Shown one piece after another: positions 5,412-12,998 of a stretch of DNA of 13,325 nucleotides. The position numbers and the translations under genes are program-made. Origin of the DNA: Odoribacteraceae bacterium (lineage in GTDB: Bacteria > Bacteroidota > Bacteroidia > Bacteroidales > Marinifilaceae); the NCBI GenBank assembly GCA_031259905.1, contig JAIRKS010000016.1, positions 1 through 13,325 of the forward strand. Reading direction: 5' to 3'. The first letter of the stretch is position 1. Each line of letters begins with the position of its first letter. Below the pieces are notes generated by a model. The model had not been told where the DNA came from, did not search any database, and worked only from the letters and a program-made list of their open reading frames with translations.

Positions 5412-5885
5412 ATGAAGATTTGTTTACTGATGATCGGGAAGACGACGGTCGCGTACGCGCGGGAAGGGCTCGAGGACTACGCGCGGCGGTTGAAGCATTA
5501 CGTTTCCCTCGAGACGCGCGTGATCCCCGGCGCGAAGCACGCGGGAGCGCTGACGGAGTCCCTCCTGAAAGAGCGCGAGGGGGAGTTGATCCTGTCGTGC
5601 CTGGAGGAGACGGACACGGTGGTGCTGCTCGACGAGCGGGGCACGGAGTACTCGTCGGTGGAGTTCTCGGCGTACCTGGAGCGGAAGGCGCGGGAGGGTG
5701 CGCGGCGGTTGGTGTTCGTGACGGGCGGGGCGTACGGCTTCTCCGGGCGGGTGTACGAGCGGGCGCGTGAGCGGGTATCGTTGTCGCGGATGACGTTCTC
5801 TCACCAGATGGCGCGGGTTATTTTCCTCGAGCAGTTGTACCGGGCGATGACGATTGCCCGCGGCGAGGCGTATCACCACGAATAA
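5412..5885 (+). CDS. rlmH: 23S rRNA (pseudouridine-1915-N3)-methyltransferase, 157 aa
   Basis: RlmH is a small SPOUT-family (trefoil-knot) methyltransferase. It uses S-adenosylmethionine to methylate N3 of pseudouridine 1915 in helix 69 of 23S rRNA on assembled ribosomes. Clear family marks are the start MKICLLMIGKT, LLDERGTEYSS (72-82), the SAM-binding knot segment FVTGGAYGF (102-110) and the diagnostic tail SRMTFSHQMARVIFLEQLYRAMTIARGEAYHH (125-156, written here as LSRMTFSHQMARV, then FLEQLYRA, then GEAYHH). Length equals the usual 155-159 residues. The frame is open upstream to 5304, but family length and the promoter at 5387-5394 fix the start at 5412. The sensor kinase gene begins 9 bp after the stop, so the two are probably co-transcribed. 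Confidence 0.97.
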   Translation: MKICLLMIGKTTVAYAREGLEDYARRLKHYVSLETRVIPGAKHAGALTESLLKEREGELILSCLEETDTVVLLDERGTEYSSVEFSAYLERKAREGARRLVFVTGGAYGFSGRVYERARERVSLSRMTFSHQMARVIFLEQLYRAMTIARGEAYHHE

Positions 5886-5894
5886 GGCAAGGCG

Positions 5895-8800
5895 ATGAGA
5901 CGGATCGTGATCGTGTTGTTGCTGGCCACCGGATGTGTCTCCGCGGCGTCGCTGTGGGAATCGGTCTTCGCCCCCCGCTCCGACCGCCAGCGGCTGGCCG
6001 TCCTCGAGCGCGCCCTGCACCGCGAGGAACGGTGGGCCGACGAGCTGCTCGGCGAGTTGCGTGGGGAACGCGAGCCGCACTGGATGCCGTGGAAGTTCAA
6101 GGATTTCTCGTTGCTGTGCTTCAAAGAGGGACGGCTGGTCTACTGGAACAACGAGCGGGTCGGCGCGCCGGGGCTTCACGAGACGTTGCGCGCCGGCGGC
6201 ATGGTGAAGTTGAATAACGCGTACTACGAGGTGCGCCGCCGGGCGACCGGTGACATGGAGTACTTCGCGCTGATTTTTATCCAGGACGATTACCCGCACG
6301 CGAACAGGTACGTGAAGAATCGCGTGAACCCGGCGCTGGGATCCAGCCGCGTGCGCGTTCTCCCGGATGACGCGCCGGGCGGCGTCGTCCTGCGCGACCG
6401 CCACGGGACGCCGCTCGCCCGCGTGGACGAGGCGGTGGGAGAGGTGGATCGCGGGCCGAATTACCTCGTTCTTGTTTTCTACGCGATCGCGCTGTACTTG
6501 CTCTTCTACGCGTACAAGCTGCTGCTCGCGCGGGCCGTGACGACGCGCGGGCGATTGACGCGCGCCGCGGTTTTTATCGTTGTCTTCACGCTCCTGTGCG
6601 GGGTGACGCGGTACTTCGAGGTGCCTCACTCGCTTTATCACCTCGCGCTCTACCAGGCGAGCGCGAGCCACTGGAATCTCGCCTGGCCGGTGGGCGATCT
6701 TTTCATCTCGATCTTCTGCGCGGTACATTTCTTCTTCATCACCTTCCAGTACTTCCAGCCGGCGCGCCTGCCGGGGAGATGCCGCTACGCGGTCATGTTC
6801 GGGCTGCTGCTGCTCACGTTCGCGTACATGAACATCCTTTCTTACTCGATCGACTCCTTGATCGGCGACACGCTGGTGAGCCTGAACGTCGCGCGGGTCA
6901 TGCACGTCGACGCCTCCTCGATCGTCGCCTTCGGGACGCTGATGATCGGCGCGATGGGGCTGCTGGTGCTGATGGACGGGAGCGCCCGTTACTTTTCCCG
7001 CCTCTTCCAGGCACGGGAGACGGTGGCCGGGATCGTCGTGACGTGGTGCGGCTTCGCGGCGGCGAGCGAGCTGCTGGAGTTGACGATCACGTGGAGGGGT
7101 TGCCTCTTCGCGCTGCTGCTGCACGGGCTGCTGGTGGCGAACGCGTACGCGGTGAAGGGGGAGGCGAGGAAGAGCGTCTTTCTCGTGGCCATCGTGCTGG
7201 TGGCGATCTACATCACGGGGCTTTCCCGGACGAGCGAGATGCAGCGGGAGTGGGCCGTGAGGGCAGGGTATGCCGCCGAGATCATCCGCGAGCGCGACGC
7301 GTCGTTCGAGGAAAAGCTGGTGGAGGTCGACCAGAAGGTTCGTCACTCCAGGACGCTGGATTCCCTGATGCGCGCGGGGGACGAGGAGGTGGTCTCCCGC
7401 TTCCTGCTGGAGCGGCTGACGGATCTTACCGGGTATCACTACACGGGGAAGGTCGACCTCTCCGCGTCCGCCGCGTGGGACGGGTTGATTGACTCGGCGG
7501 GCGTCCCCATCGACGGCACGTCGTTCTATAACATAGAGGACTTCGACGGGTTCACGACCTACATCGGTCGCTTCGACTTCCCGCCGGGGAGGCGGCTGTA
7601 TTTCCGCTTCGACTCGAAGATGGAGCACGACCGTCCCGGTTACCAGCAGATTCTCTCGCGAGAGCCGGCACGCCCGGTGTCGGGCATGTACCCCTATTCC
7701 CACGCCAAGTACAAGGACGGGCGGTTGCTTTACTCCCACGGGGATTACAATTACGAGCGGACGCTGCCGCTCCCCGACAGGGAGTACGCGCACGTGAAGG
7801 CGACCGAATCGAACGGGTACACGCACATGATGATCCCCGTCGGGGAATCCGGCCTCTTCATCATCAGCCTCGGCAAGGGATTCTTCGCGCCTTACAGCCT
7901 GAACGTCCTGTACGCGATCCTGGCGTGCCTGCTCTTCTCCTCCTACGGGATCTTCTTCCAGTCCGGCACGCGGTGGCGACCGCGCGACGCGAGCTTCAAG
8001 CGACGCATCCGCGACAACATCCTCGTGCTGGTGTGCGGGCTGATGCTCGTCACGACGTGGTTGAGCATCATGACGATCTCCGCCGGGTACGAGCGCCGGC
8101 AGTCGCTGGAAGTGCTCAGGCTCTCGCGCTTCGTCAACCGGGAGCTGGAACAGTACGAGCAGGTGGAGGCCGCGGAATGGCCGGGAATCACGCGGGAGCT
8201 GGAACGGATGGCCGACGCGATACAAGTGGACGTCAATATCTATTCCACGGGCGGGGAACTCGTGGCAACCTCCCTGCCGCTGATCTTCGAGAAGGGGCTG
8301 GACGGGATGCTCCTGAACCCGGAGGCTTACCGGCGCATCGCCCGTGAACACGCGAACAGCTTCGTGCAGGAGGAGCGCATCGGGGAACTGTCCTACATGG
8401 CCGTGTACATGCCGCTGGAGCTGGAAAACGGGAAGAGGTACATCCTGGGCGTCCCTTACTTCTCGAAGAGCGACGAGCTGAACCGCGACATCTTCTTCCT
8501 CGTGATCATCTCCGTCAACGTGGCGATCATCGTGATCATCCTCACCCTTTTCCTCTCCCGCGTGGTAGCCGAGCGGATGGTCAAGCCGCTGCGGATGGTC
8601 AACGAGAAGCTGCGCCTGACGCGCCCCGGCGGGAAGAACGAGAGGATCATCTACAACAAGCAGGACGAGGTGGGCGCGCTCGTGAAAGAGTACAACGACA
8701 TGGTCGACAAGCTCGAGGAGAGCGTGCGGCGGCTCGCACGCGTGGAACGGGAGGCCGCCTGGCAGGAGATGGCCAGGCAAATCGCCCACGAGGTGAAGAA

Positions 8801-9419
8801 TCCCCTGACGCCGATGAAGCTAAACATCCAGTTCCTCCAGCGCGCCCTGAAGGGGAACGACGCGGAACGCGCGCGCGCCCGCTTCGAGGAGATCTCCTCC
8901 GTACTGATCGAGCAGATCGATCACATGGCCGCGATCGCCAGCGCGTTCGCCGACTTCGCGAAGGTCTCCGTGGCCAACAACGAGTGGTTTAATTTCAGCG
9001 AGATGGTCGACGGGTGCGCCAGGCTATTCGCCGACGAGGTTGCGTGGATGCTCACGGAGGTCGAGCAGGGGATATTCCTCTTCGGCGACAAGGAGCAGGT
9101 CAACCGCGTGCTGGTGAACCTGCTGAAGAACGCCGGGCAGAGCATCCCGGAAGGACGCCAGGGGGAGATCACCGTCGGGCTGAAACGACGCGACGGGCAG
9201 GTTATCCTCTCCGTAAAAGACAACGGCGTCGGCATCCCGGAGGCCACGCGGGATCGCGTTGCCGAGCCGAACTTCACGACCAAGTCGGGAGGAATGGGCC
9301 TCGGTTTACCGATCTCTTACCGGATCGTCGAGAGCATGGGCGGGACGATACGCTTCGAGACCGAGGTCGGCGTCGGCACTACCTTTATCGTCACCTTCAA
9401 GGAAATAAAAAGGGAATAA
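5895..9419 (+). CDS. NtrY-like multi-pass membrane sensor histidine kinase, 1174 aa
   Basis: This very large two-component kinase has an N-terminal signal/anchor (3-18), an extracytoplasmic region to about 188 and a cluster of eight likely membrane helices (about 191-211, 222-238, 267-287, 299-317, 342-360, 376-392, 402-420, 427-443). A second soluble domain (about 445-668), helices at 669-688 and 708-728, a Cache-like sensor domain (730-865), a helix at 866-888 and a HAMP linker (to about 945) follow. The kinase core has the phospho-acceptor H965 in QIAHEVKNPLTPMKLN, the N-box NLLKNAGQS (from N1075), D1109 in DNGVGIP, the F-box FTTK and the G2 loop GGMGLGL (about 1132-1138). The H-box is of the NtrY type. 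All catalytic residues appear intact. No response regulator or sigma-54 activator is in the window, so the partner is encoded elsewhere. The ligand is unknown. Similar large kinases occur across Bacteroidota. Confidence 0.93.
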   Translation: MRRIVIVLLLATGCVSAASLWESVFAPRSDRQRLAVLERALHREERWADELLGELRGEREPHWMPWKFKDFSLLCFKEGRLVYWNNERVGAPGLHETLRAGGMVKLNNAYYEVRRRATGDMEYFALIFIQDDYPHANRYVKNRVNPALGSSRVRVLPDDAPGGVVLRDRHGTPLARVDEAVGEVDRGPNYLVLVFYAIALYLLFYAYKLLLARAVTTRGRLTRAAVFIVVFTLLCGVTRYFEVPHSLYHLALYQASASHWNLAWPVGDLFISIFCAVHFFFITFQYFQPARLPGRCRYAVMFGLLLLTFAYMNILSYSIDSLIGDTLVSLNVARVMHVDASSIVAFGTLMIGAMGLLVLMDGSARYFSRLFQARETVAGIVVTWCGFAAASELLELTITWRGCLFALLLHGLLVANAYAVKGEARKSVFLVAIVLVAIYITGLSRTSEMQREWAVRAGYAAEIIRERDASFEEKLVEVDQKVRHSRTLDSLMRAGDEEVVSRFLLERLTDLTGYHYTGKVDLSASAAWDGLIDSAGVPIDGTSFYNIEDFDGFTTYIGRFDFPPGRRLYFRFDSKMEHDRPGYQQILSREPARPVSGMYPYSHAKYKDGRLLYSHGDYNYERTLPLPDREYAHVKATESNGYTHMMIPVGESGLFIISLGKGFFAPYSLNVLYAILACLLFSSYGIFFQSGTRWRPRDASFKRRIRDNILVLVCGLMLVTTWLSIMTISAGYERRQSLEVLRLSRFVNRELEQYEQVEAAEWPGITRELERMADAIQVDVNIYSTGGELVATSLPLIFEKGLDGMLLNPEAYRRIAREHANSFVQEERIGELSYMAVYMPLELENGKRYILGVPYFSKSDELNRDIFFLVIISVNVAIIVIILTLFLSRVVAERMVKPLRMVNEKLRLTRPGGKNERIIYNKQDEVGALVKEYNDMVDKLEESVRRLARVEREAAWQEMARQIAHEVKNPLTPMKLNIQFLQRALKGNDAERARARFEEISSVLIEQIDHMAAIASAFADFAKVSVANNEWFNFSEMVDGCARLFADEVAWMLTEVEQGIFLFGDKEQVNRVLVNLLKNAGQSIPEGRQGEITVGLKRRDGQVILSVKDNGVGIPEATRDRVAEPNFTTKSGGMGLGLPISYRIVESMGGTIRFETEVGVGTTFIVTFKEIKRE

Positions 9420-9428
9420 CCGGGGGAA

Positions 9429-10436
9429 CTAATCAACGGGCGCGAGGGAACGTGCCCGGTCGGCCACCATCCCCGGCGTGATCTCCTCCATGCACGAGCG
9501 GGCGCGCTTGCAGCGTCCTCTCCCGTCCTTCGTGCAGGGTCGACAGGGGAGGTCGGCCTCGATGACCGTTGCCCGCGGCCCTGCCGGGAAGCCGAAGGCC
9601 GTCGGCCCCATCAGCGCGAGGCACGGCACGTCGAAGAGATCGGCGACGTGCAGCAAGCCGGTATCGGCGCTGATCACCAGCCGCGAGATCTTGATCATGT
9701 AACACGATTCCAGCAGGGAAGTCTTCCCGGCGAGATTCGTCACCCGTCCCGGGTCGACGGCACGGATCTCCTCGCAGAATGCGTCGGCGGGGCCGGCCAG
9801 CAGCAGGAAACGGCGCGACGGCAACAGCCGGACAAGCTCCTGCCACCGCGCGACGGGCCATCGCTTCATCTCCCAGTTGGCGGAGGGGACGAGCGTGATC
9901 GTGTTCTCCCGGACGTGCCCGTCGAGGCGCGCGCTGAAGTCCGGCGGGAAGTGCCAGCCGGCCCGCGGCCCGTCGAAACGGGTAATTCCCCATTCTCGCA
10001 GCGGCTTCCGGTACGAGTCGACCCCCCGGAACGGCTTGTCGAAGAGGTTGACGCCAAGGCGAAACAGGAGGAAGCGCTTCCAGCGCTCCTTGTGCCGCGT
10101 CACGTGTCGCGGCGCCCGGTGCAGCAGTTCCTCGAGCGGGGAGAGCAGCACCGCCTTCAGGATACCCGACCGGATGTTGCTGTGCGCGTCGTAGAGGTAA
10201 TCGAAGCGTTCCGCCTTGAGCCGGCGGGCGACGCGCAGCAGGCCGCGGAGGCCGCTCTCCCGGTCGAACCCCCAGGCGTGCACCCGTCCGTCCGCCCGCA
10301 AGAGCGGCGTCATCTCCTCCCTGGCGATCCAGTGGATCTCCGCGTCGGGGAAGCGGTGAACGATGTCGTCGATCACGTTCATGCACTGCACGACGTCGCC
10401 GATGGAGCTGAAGCGGATGATAAGAAACTTGGTCAT
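9429..10436 (-). CDS. GT9 family (heptosyltransferase-like) glycosyltransferase, 335 aa
   Basis: The protein matches ADP-heptose:LPS heptosyltransferases (GT9, GT-B fold), which add heptose or related sugars to the lipid A core on the inner face of the cytoplasmic membrane. Motifs: the N-terminal FLIIRFSSIGDVV (4-16), the donor-domain start ITLVPSANWEMKRWP (180-194), LLLAGP (211-216), NLAGKTSL (234-241), and the donor-binding ISADTGLLHVADLFDVPCLALMGPT (in parts: SADTG 256-260, H263, GPT 277-279). The C-terminus has four cysteines (298, 301, 309, 315) in the CRPC...C...CM pattern common in this family. Length is normal. The sugar donor cannot be told from sequence. It converges on the sensor kinase gene (9 bp between stops) and diverges from pssA. 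Confidence 0.92.
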   Translation of the reverse strand: MTKFLIIRFSSIGDVVQCMNVIDDIVHRFPDAEIHWIAREEMTPLLRADGRVHAWGFDRESGLRGLLRVARRLKAERFDYLYDAHSNIRSGILKAVLLSPLEELLHRAPRHVTRHKERWKRFLLFRLGVNLFDKPFRGVDSYRKPLREWGITRFDGPRAGWHFPPDFSARLDGHVRENTITLVPSANWEMKRWPVARWQELVRLLPSRRFLLLAGPADAFCEEIRAVDPGRVTNLAGKTSLLESCYMIKISRLVISADTGLLHVADLFDVPCLALMGPTAFGFPAGPRATVIEADLPCRPCTKDGRGRCKRARSCMEEITPGMVADRARSLAPVD

Positions 10437-10455
10437 GGTCGTCTTGCTTTGGTGG

Positions 10456-10463
10456 CAAATGTA
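10456..10463 (-). promoter_or_regulatory. Candidate -7 promoter element for the GT9 gene
   Basis: The - strand reads TACATTTG, an exact match to TAnnTTTG, 19 bp before the ATG at 10436. No -33 TTTG at the usual distance. It lies back to back with the pssA promoter, in an 88-bp gap between divergent genes. Confidence 0.55.
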
Positions 10464-10494
10464 ATGAAAACGCGGTTTGTCCGGCTAAAAACCG

Positions 10495-10502
10495 TACTTT
10501 CG
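10495..10502 (+). promoter_or_regulatory. Candidate -7 promoter element for pssA
   Basis: TACTTTCG lies 22 bp before the pssA ATG (10525), one base from TAnnTTTG. The leader (GTAAACAATGTAACGTT) is A/T-rich and lacks a Shine-Dalgarno sequence, as is common in Bacteroidota. Confidence 0.55.
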
Positions 10503-10524
10503 TCCCTGTAAACAATGTAACGTT

Positions 10525-11265
10525 ATGAAAAAACATCTCCCGAACCTGGTTACCTGCCTGAACGCCACGTGTGGCGCGGCGGCCATTTTTCTCGTCCTGC
10601 ACGAGCGGGTTCTCCTCGCGGCGGCGCTCGTCCTGCTGGCGATGCTCTTTGACTTCCTCGACGGCTTGCTCGCGCGGCTGCTGCGCGTGACCTCGGCGAT
10701 GGGGAAGGAGCTGGACTCGCTGGCGGACGTCGTCAGTTTCGGGGTAGTGCCGGCCCTGCTCGCCCACGTGCTGATCAGGGACGCGCTGCCCGCGGACGCG
10801 CGGTGGACGAGCGTGCTGCCGTACCTGCCCGTGATCATCCCCGCGTTCTCGGCCTACCGCCTGGCCGTTTTTAACCTCGACACGCGGCAAGACCACTCTT
10901 TCCGGGGGATGCCCACGCCGGCGCACGCCCTCTTCTGGGTGTCGCTGCTTTTCGCGCGACATCACGCCCCGTGCCTGTACGACGCGACGTGGGGTAACCC
11001 GTGGCTACTGGCCGCGTGCGTGCTCTTCTTTTCTGTGTTATTGATTTCGGGGTTGCCCATGTTCTCCTTGAAGATCGTATCGTTTGCCTGGGCAAGCAAC
11101 CGCTGGTTGTATTCCTACTTGATCCTCGCGCTCCTCGCGCTCCTTGTTTTCCGCGCGATAGCCGTCTCGTTCCTCGTTCCCCTGTACGTGCTCCTCGCGG
11201 CGGCGGCGGCGCTCGTCAAAGGGCGGGGGTGTAATCGACAAAGTCGTGGCGGGGAGAGACGATGA
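10525..11265 (+). CDS. pssA: CDP-diacylglycerol--serine O-phosphatidyltransferase, 246 aa
   Basis: This is an integral membrane enzyme of the CDP-alcohol phosphatidyltransferase family. It makes phosphatidylserine from CDP-diacylglycerol and serine, the precursor of phosphatidylethanolamine. The signature D-G-x2-A-R-x8-G-x3-D-x3-D is complete: D46, G47, A50, R51, G60, D64 and D68 in FDFLDGLLAR and GKELDSLAD. The start MKKHLPNLVTCLNATCG and the segment VIIPAFSAYRLAVFN (102-116) are typical of the PssA type II branch rather than PgsA. Several hydrophobic helices follow. The usual partner gene psd (decarboxylase) is not in the window. The last 50 bp overlap the convergent HU/CCDC81-type gene. 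The final 15 residues (GRGCNRQSRGGERR) are polar and probably not conserved. Confidence 0.93.
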   Translation: MKKHLPNLVTCLNATCGAAAIFLVLHERVLLAAALVLLAMLFDFLDGLLARLLRVTSAMGKELDSLADVVSFGVVPALLAHVLIRDALPADARWTSVLPYLPVIIPAFSAYRLAVFNLDTRQDHSFRGMPTPAHALFWVSLLFARHHAPCLYDATWGNPWLLAACVLFFSVLLISGLPMFSLKIVSFAWASNRWLYSYLILALLALLVFRAIAVSFLVPLYVLLAAAAALVKGRGCNRQSRGGERR

Positions 11266-11857
11266 CGGGACTCCTCGTGATCACCCGCTCCTTGACGGGG
11301 GGCGCGGGCTGCAAGGTGGCGTTCTCTGCGCGATGGTCGGGGCGGAATAGCCCGGATTGAGAGATGGCGATGATGCCCGTGATGACCGCCGCCGAGATCC
11401 CGTACCCGATGATTCGCGTGATGAGGCCCGACCCGACGCGAATCTCTTCTCCCCTCGCCAGCGGGAGGGGCAACATCCCCGTCACGTCGGCCAGCAGGTC
11501 GCGCCCGGATGAATGGAACAGGAGACGCCCCCCGCGGCCGGCAGAGAAAGAGCCGCACGAGCCGACGGCCACCGTCTCTCCCCCCTCCAGCCTGTCGAGC
11601 AGCGAATCGCGGAACCGCGCCACCCGCGCGTTGGCCTTCCGCGCGTCGATCCCTTCCCGTCGCGCGACCCATCCCGCGAGTATCCCGTCGTCGTGACGCG
11701 CGTGCCGGTTGAACGACACGACCCGCGACGGGGGAAATACCACTCCGCGCTTGATAACGGCGCTCCCCGGACGCGCGACCAGCGTCCCCAGGCCGGGAAT
11801 AACTACCTGGTCGTGCAGGTATACCAGCTCTTCGATGTACGTGATGAATGTTTCCAT
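11216..11857 (-). CDS. HU/CCDC81-type membrane protein, 213 aa
   Basis: The N-terminus METFITYIEELVYLHDQVVIPGLGTLVAR resembles the HU-like CCDC81 domain found in Bacteroidota membrane proteins (parts: YIEELVYLHD 7-16, VIPGLGTLVA 19-28). A second IHF/HU-like segment covers about 58-118 (LAGWVARREG, ETVAVGSCGSFSAGRGGRL). One membrane helix follows at about 148-166 (ITRIIGYGISAAVITGIIA), then a short extracytoplasmic tail (172-213). Homologues often end in a peptidoglycan-binding SPOR domain; here the tail is too short for one. Function is unknown. A cytoplasmic DNA- or protein-binding head tethered to the membrane is inference. The frame stays open upstream to 12226, but that would run into galE on the other strand, and the domain begins at METF. 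Confidence 0.82.
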   Translation of the reverse strand: METFITYIEELVYLHDQVVIPGLGTLVARPGSAVIKRGVVFPPSRVVSFNRHARHDDGILAGWVARREGIDARKANARVARFRDSLLDRLEGGETVAVGSCGSFSAGRGGRLLFHSSGRDLLADVTGMLPLPLARGEEIRVGSGLITRIIGYGISAAVITGIIAISQSGLFRPDHRAENATLQPAPPVKERVITRSPVIVSPRHDFVDYTPAL

Positions 11858-11861
11858 GTCG

Positions 11862-11869
11862 CGAAGATA
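11862..11869 (-). promoter_or_regulatory. Candidate -7 promoter element for the HU/CCDC81-type gene
   Basis: The - strand reads TATCTTCG, matching the TAnnTTCG pattern, but ends only 4 bp before the ATG at 11857. If used, transcription would begin at or just inside the start codon, making the mRNA leaderless. The 115-bp gap to galE shows no better candidate on this strand. Confidence 0.35.
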
Positions 11870-11926
11870 GCAAAAAAAGCGAGCGGCCGGGGCGTGTCCT
11901 CCCGCGTCTTTCGAACGAATAATGCT

Positions 11927-11934
11927 TACCTTCG
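11927..11934 (+). promoter_or_regulatory. Candidate -7 promoter element for galE
   Basis: TACCTTCG lies 38 bp before the galE ATG and is followed by an A/T-rich leader (about 11941-11962) with no Shine-Dalgarno sequence. It is identical to the kbl element. Its place rules out the in-frame ATG at 11922 as the start. Confidence 0.5.
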
Positions 11935-11972
11935 TGCCGCTAATATTATTTATTAATAAAACGAACAGGATC

Positions 11973-12998
11973 ATGAAAATACTTGTCACCGGCGGCACGG
12001 GATACATCGGCTCGCACACCGTCGTGGAATTGCAACAGGAAGGCTTCGAGGTCGTCATCGCGGACAACCTCTCCAACTCGAACATCGGGGTGCTCGACGG
12101 CATCGAGCAAATCACCGGGAAGCGCCCCGTCTTTGAACGTGTCGACCTCACCGACGCGCCCGCCACGTGCGATCTTTTCTCGCGACACCGCGACACGTGC
12201 GCCATCATCCACTTCGCCGCCCTCAAGGCTGTCGGGGAGTCCGTGGAGAAACCGCTGGAGTATTACGCGAATAACATCAACTCCCTGCTGAACGTCATCG
12301 TCGGCGCGCGCGCCCACCGCGTGCCCGGCCTCGTCTTCTCCTCCTCGTGCACCGTCTACGGGCAGGCGGAGACGCTACCCGTCACCGAGGCCACGCCGAG
12401 GCGCGAGGCCGAGTCCCCTTACGGCAACACCAAGATGATGTGCGAGGATATTCTCCGGGACGTTACCCGCGTGGAACCGGCGCTGAACGTGATCGCCCTG
12501 CGCTATTTTAACCCGATCGGCGCGCACCCGTCGGCGCGTATCGGCGAGCTGCCCGTCGGCGTCCCGAATAACCTGATTCCCTACCTCACGCAGGTGGCCG
12601 CCGGGATACGCGACGAGTTGCGGGTTTTCGGCGATGATTATAACACGCCCGACGGTTCCGCTATCCGCGATTATATCGACGTGGTCGACCTCGCGCGGGC
12701 GCACGTGATCGCCATCCGACGTCTGCTGGACGGGAGGAACGAGCGCAATCACGAGTATTTTAATATCGGGACGGGCCGCGGGCTTTCCGTTCTCGAGATT
12801 ATCCGCGCTTTCGAACGGGCTACCGGCGTGAAGGTGAATTACCGGATTGTCCCGCGACGCGCCGGGGATATCGAGAAGGTGTGGGCCGACACGACGCTCG
12901 CTAATCAAACGCTCGGCTGGAAAGCATCTACTCCCATCGAGGATACCCTGCGAAACGCCTGGCACTGGCAACAGATCGCTCCCACCCCGCTCCCCTGA
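11973..12998 (+). CDS. galE: UDP-glucose 4-epimerase, 341 aa
   Basis: GalE interconverts UDP-glucose and UDP-galactose in the cytoplasm for the Leloir pathway and for glycan synthesis. It is an extended short-chain dehydrogenase with the NAD-binding motif GGTGYIGSH (7-15), the conserved FAALKAVGES (81-90), FSSSCTVYG (122-130) and the catalytic Tyr/Lys pair Y150-x3-K154 in SPYGNTK. Later come LRYFNPIGAHPS, GVPNNLIPY, the RDYIDVVDLA segment and YFNIGTG, all typical of GalE. Length equals E. coli GalE (338). The start at 11973 places the Rossmann motif at the N-terminus. The stop codon falls inside the left edge of the downstream palindromic element, so the last five codons are shared with it. 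Use of UDP-GlcNAc as a further substrate cannot be excluded. Confidence 0.96.
   Translation: MKILVTGGTGYIGSHTVVELQQEGFEVVIADNLSNSNIGVLDGIEQITGKRPVFERVDLTDAPATCDLFSRHRDTCAIIHFAALKAVGESVEKPLEYYANNINSLLNVIVGARAHRVPGLVFSSSCTVYGQAETLPVTEATPRREAESPYGNTKMMCEDILRDVTRVEPALNVIALRYFNPIGAHPSARIGELPVGVPNNLIPYLTQVAAGIRDELRVFGDDYNTPDGSAIRDYIDVVDLARAHVIAIRRLLDGRNERNHEYFNIGTGRGLSVLEIIRAFERATGVKVNYRIVPRRAGDIEKVWADTTLANQTLGWKASTPIEDTLRNAWHWQQIAPTPLP

Noticed and set aside
5424..8789. 1121-codon open frame on the - strand
   Set aside because: It lies antisense to rlmH and the sensor kinase, which have full family motifs. Its product is rich in Arg, His, Pro and Gln with no recognisable domain, as expected from a high-GC shadow frame.
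9433..10965. 510-codon - strand frame across the GT9 gene and pssA
   Set aside because: Out of frame with the GT9 gene and antisense to the pssA signature; Arg/Pro/Gln-rich shadow.
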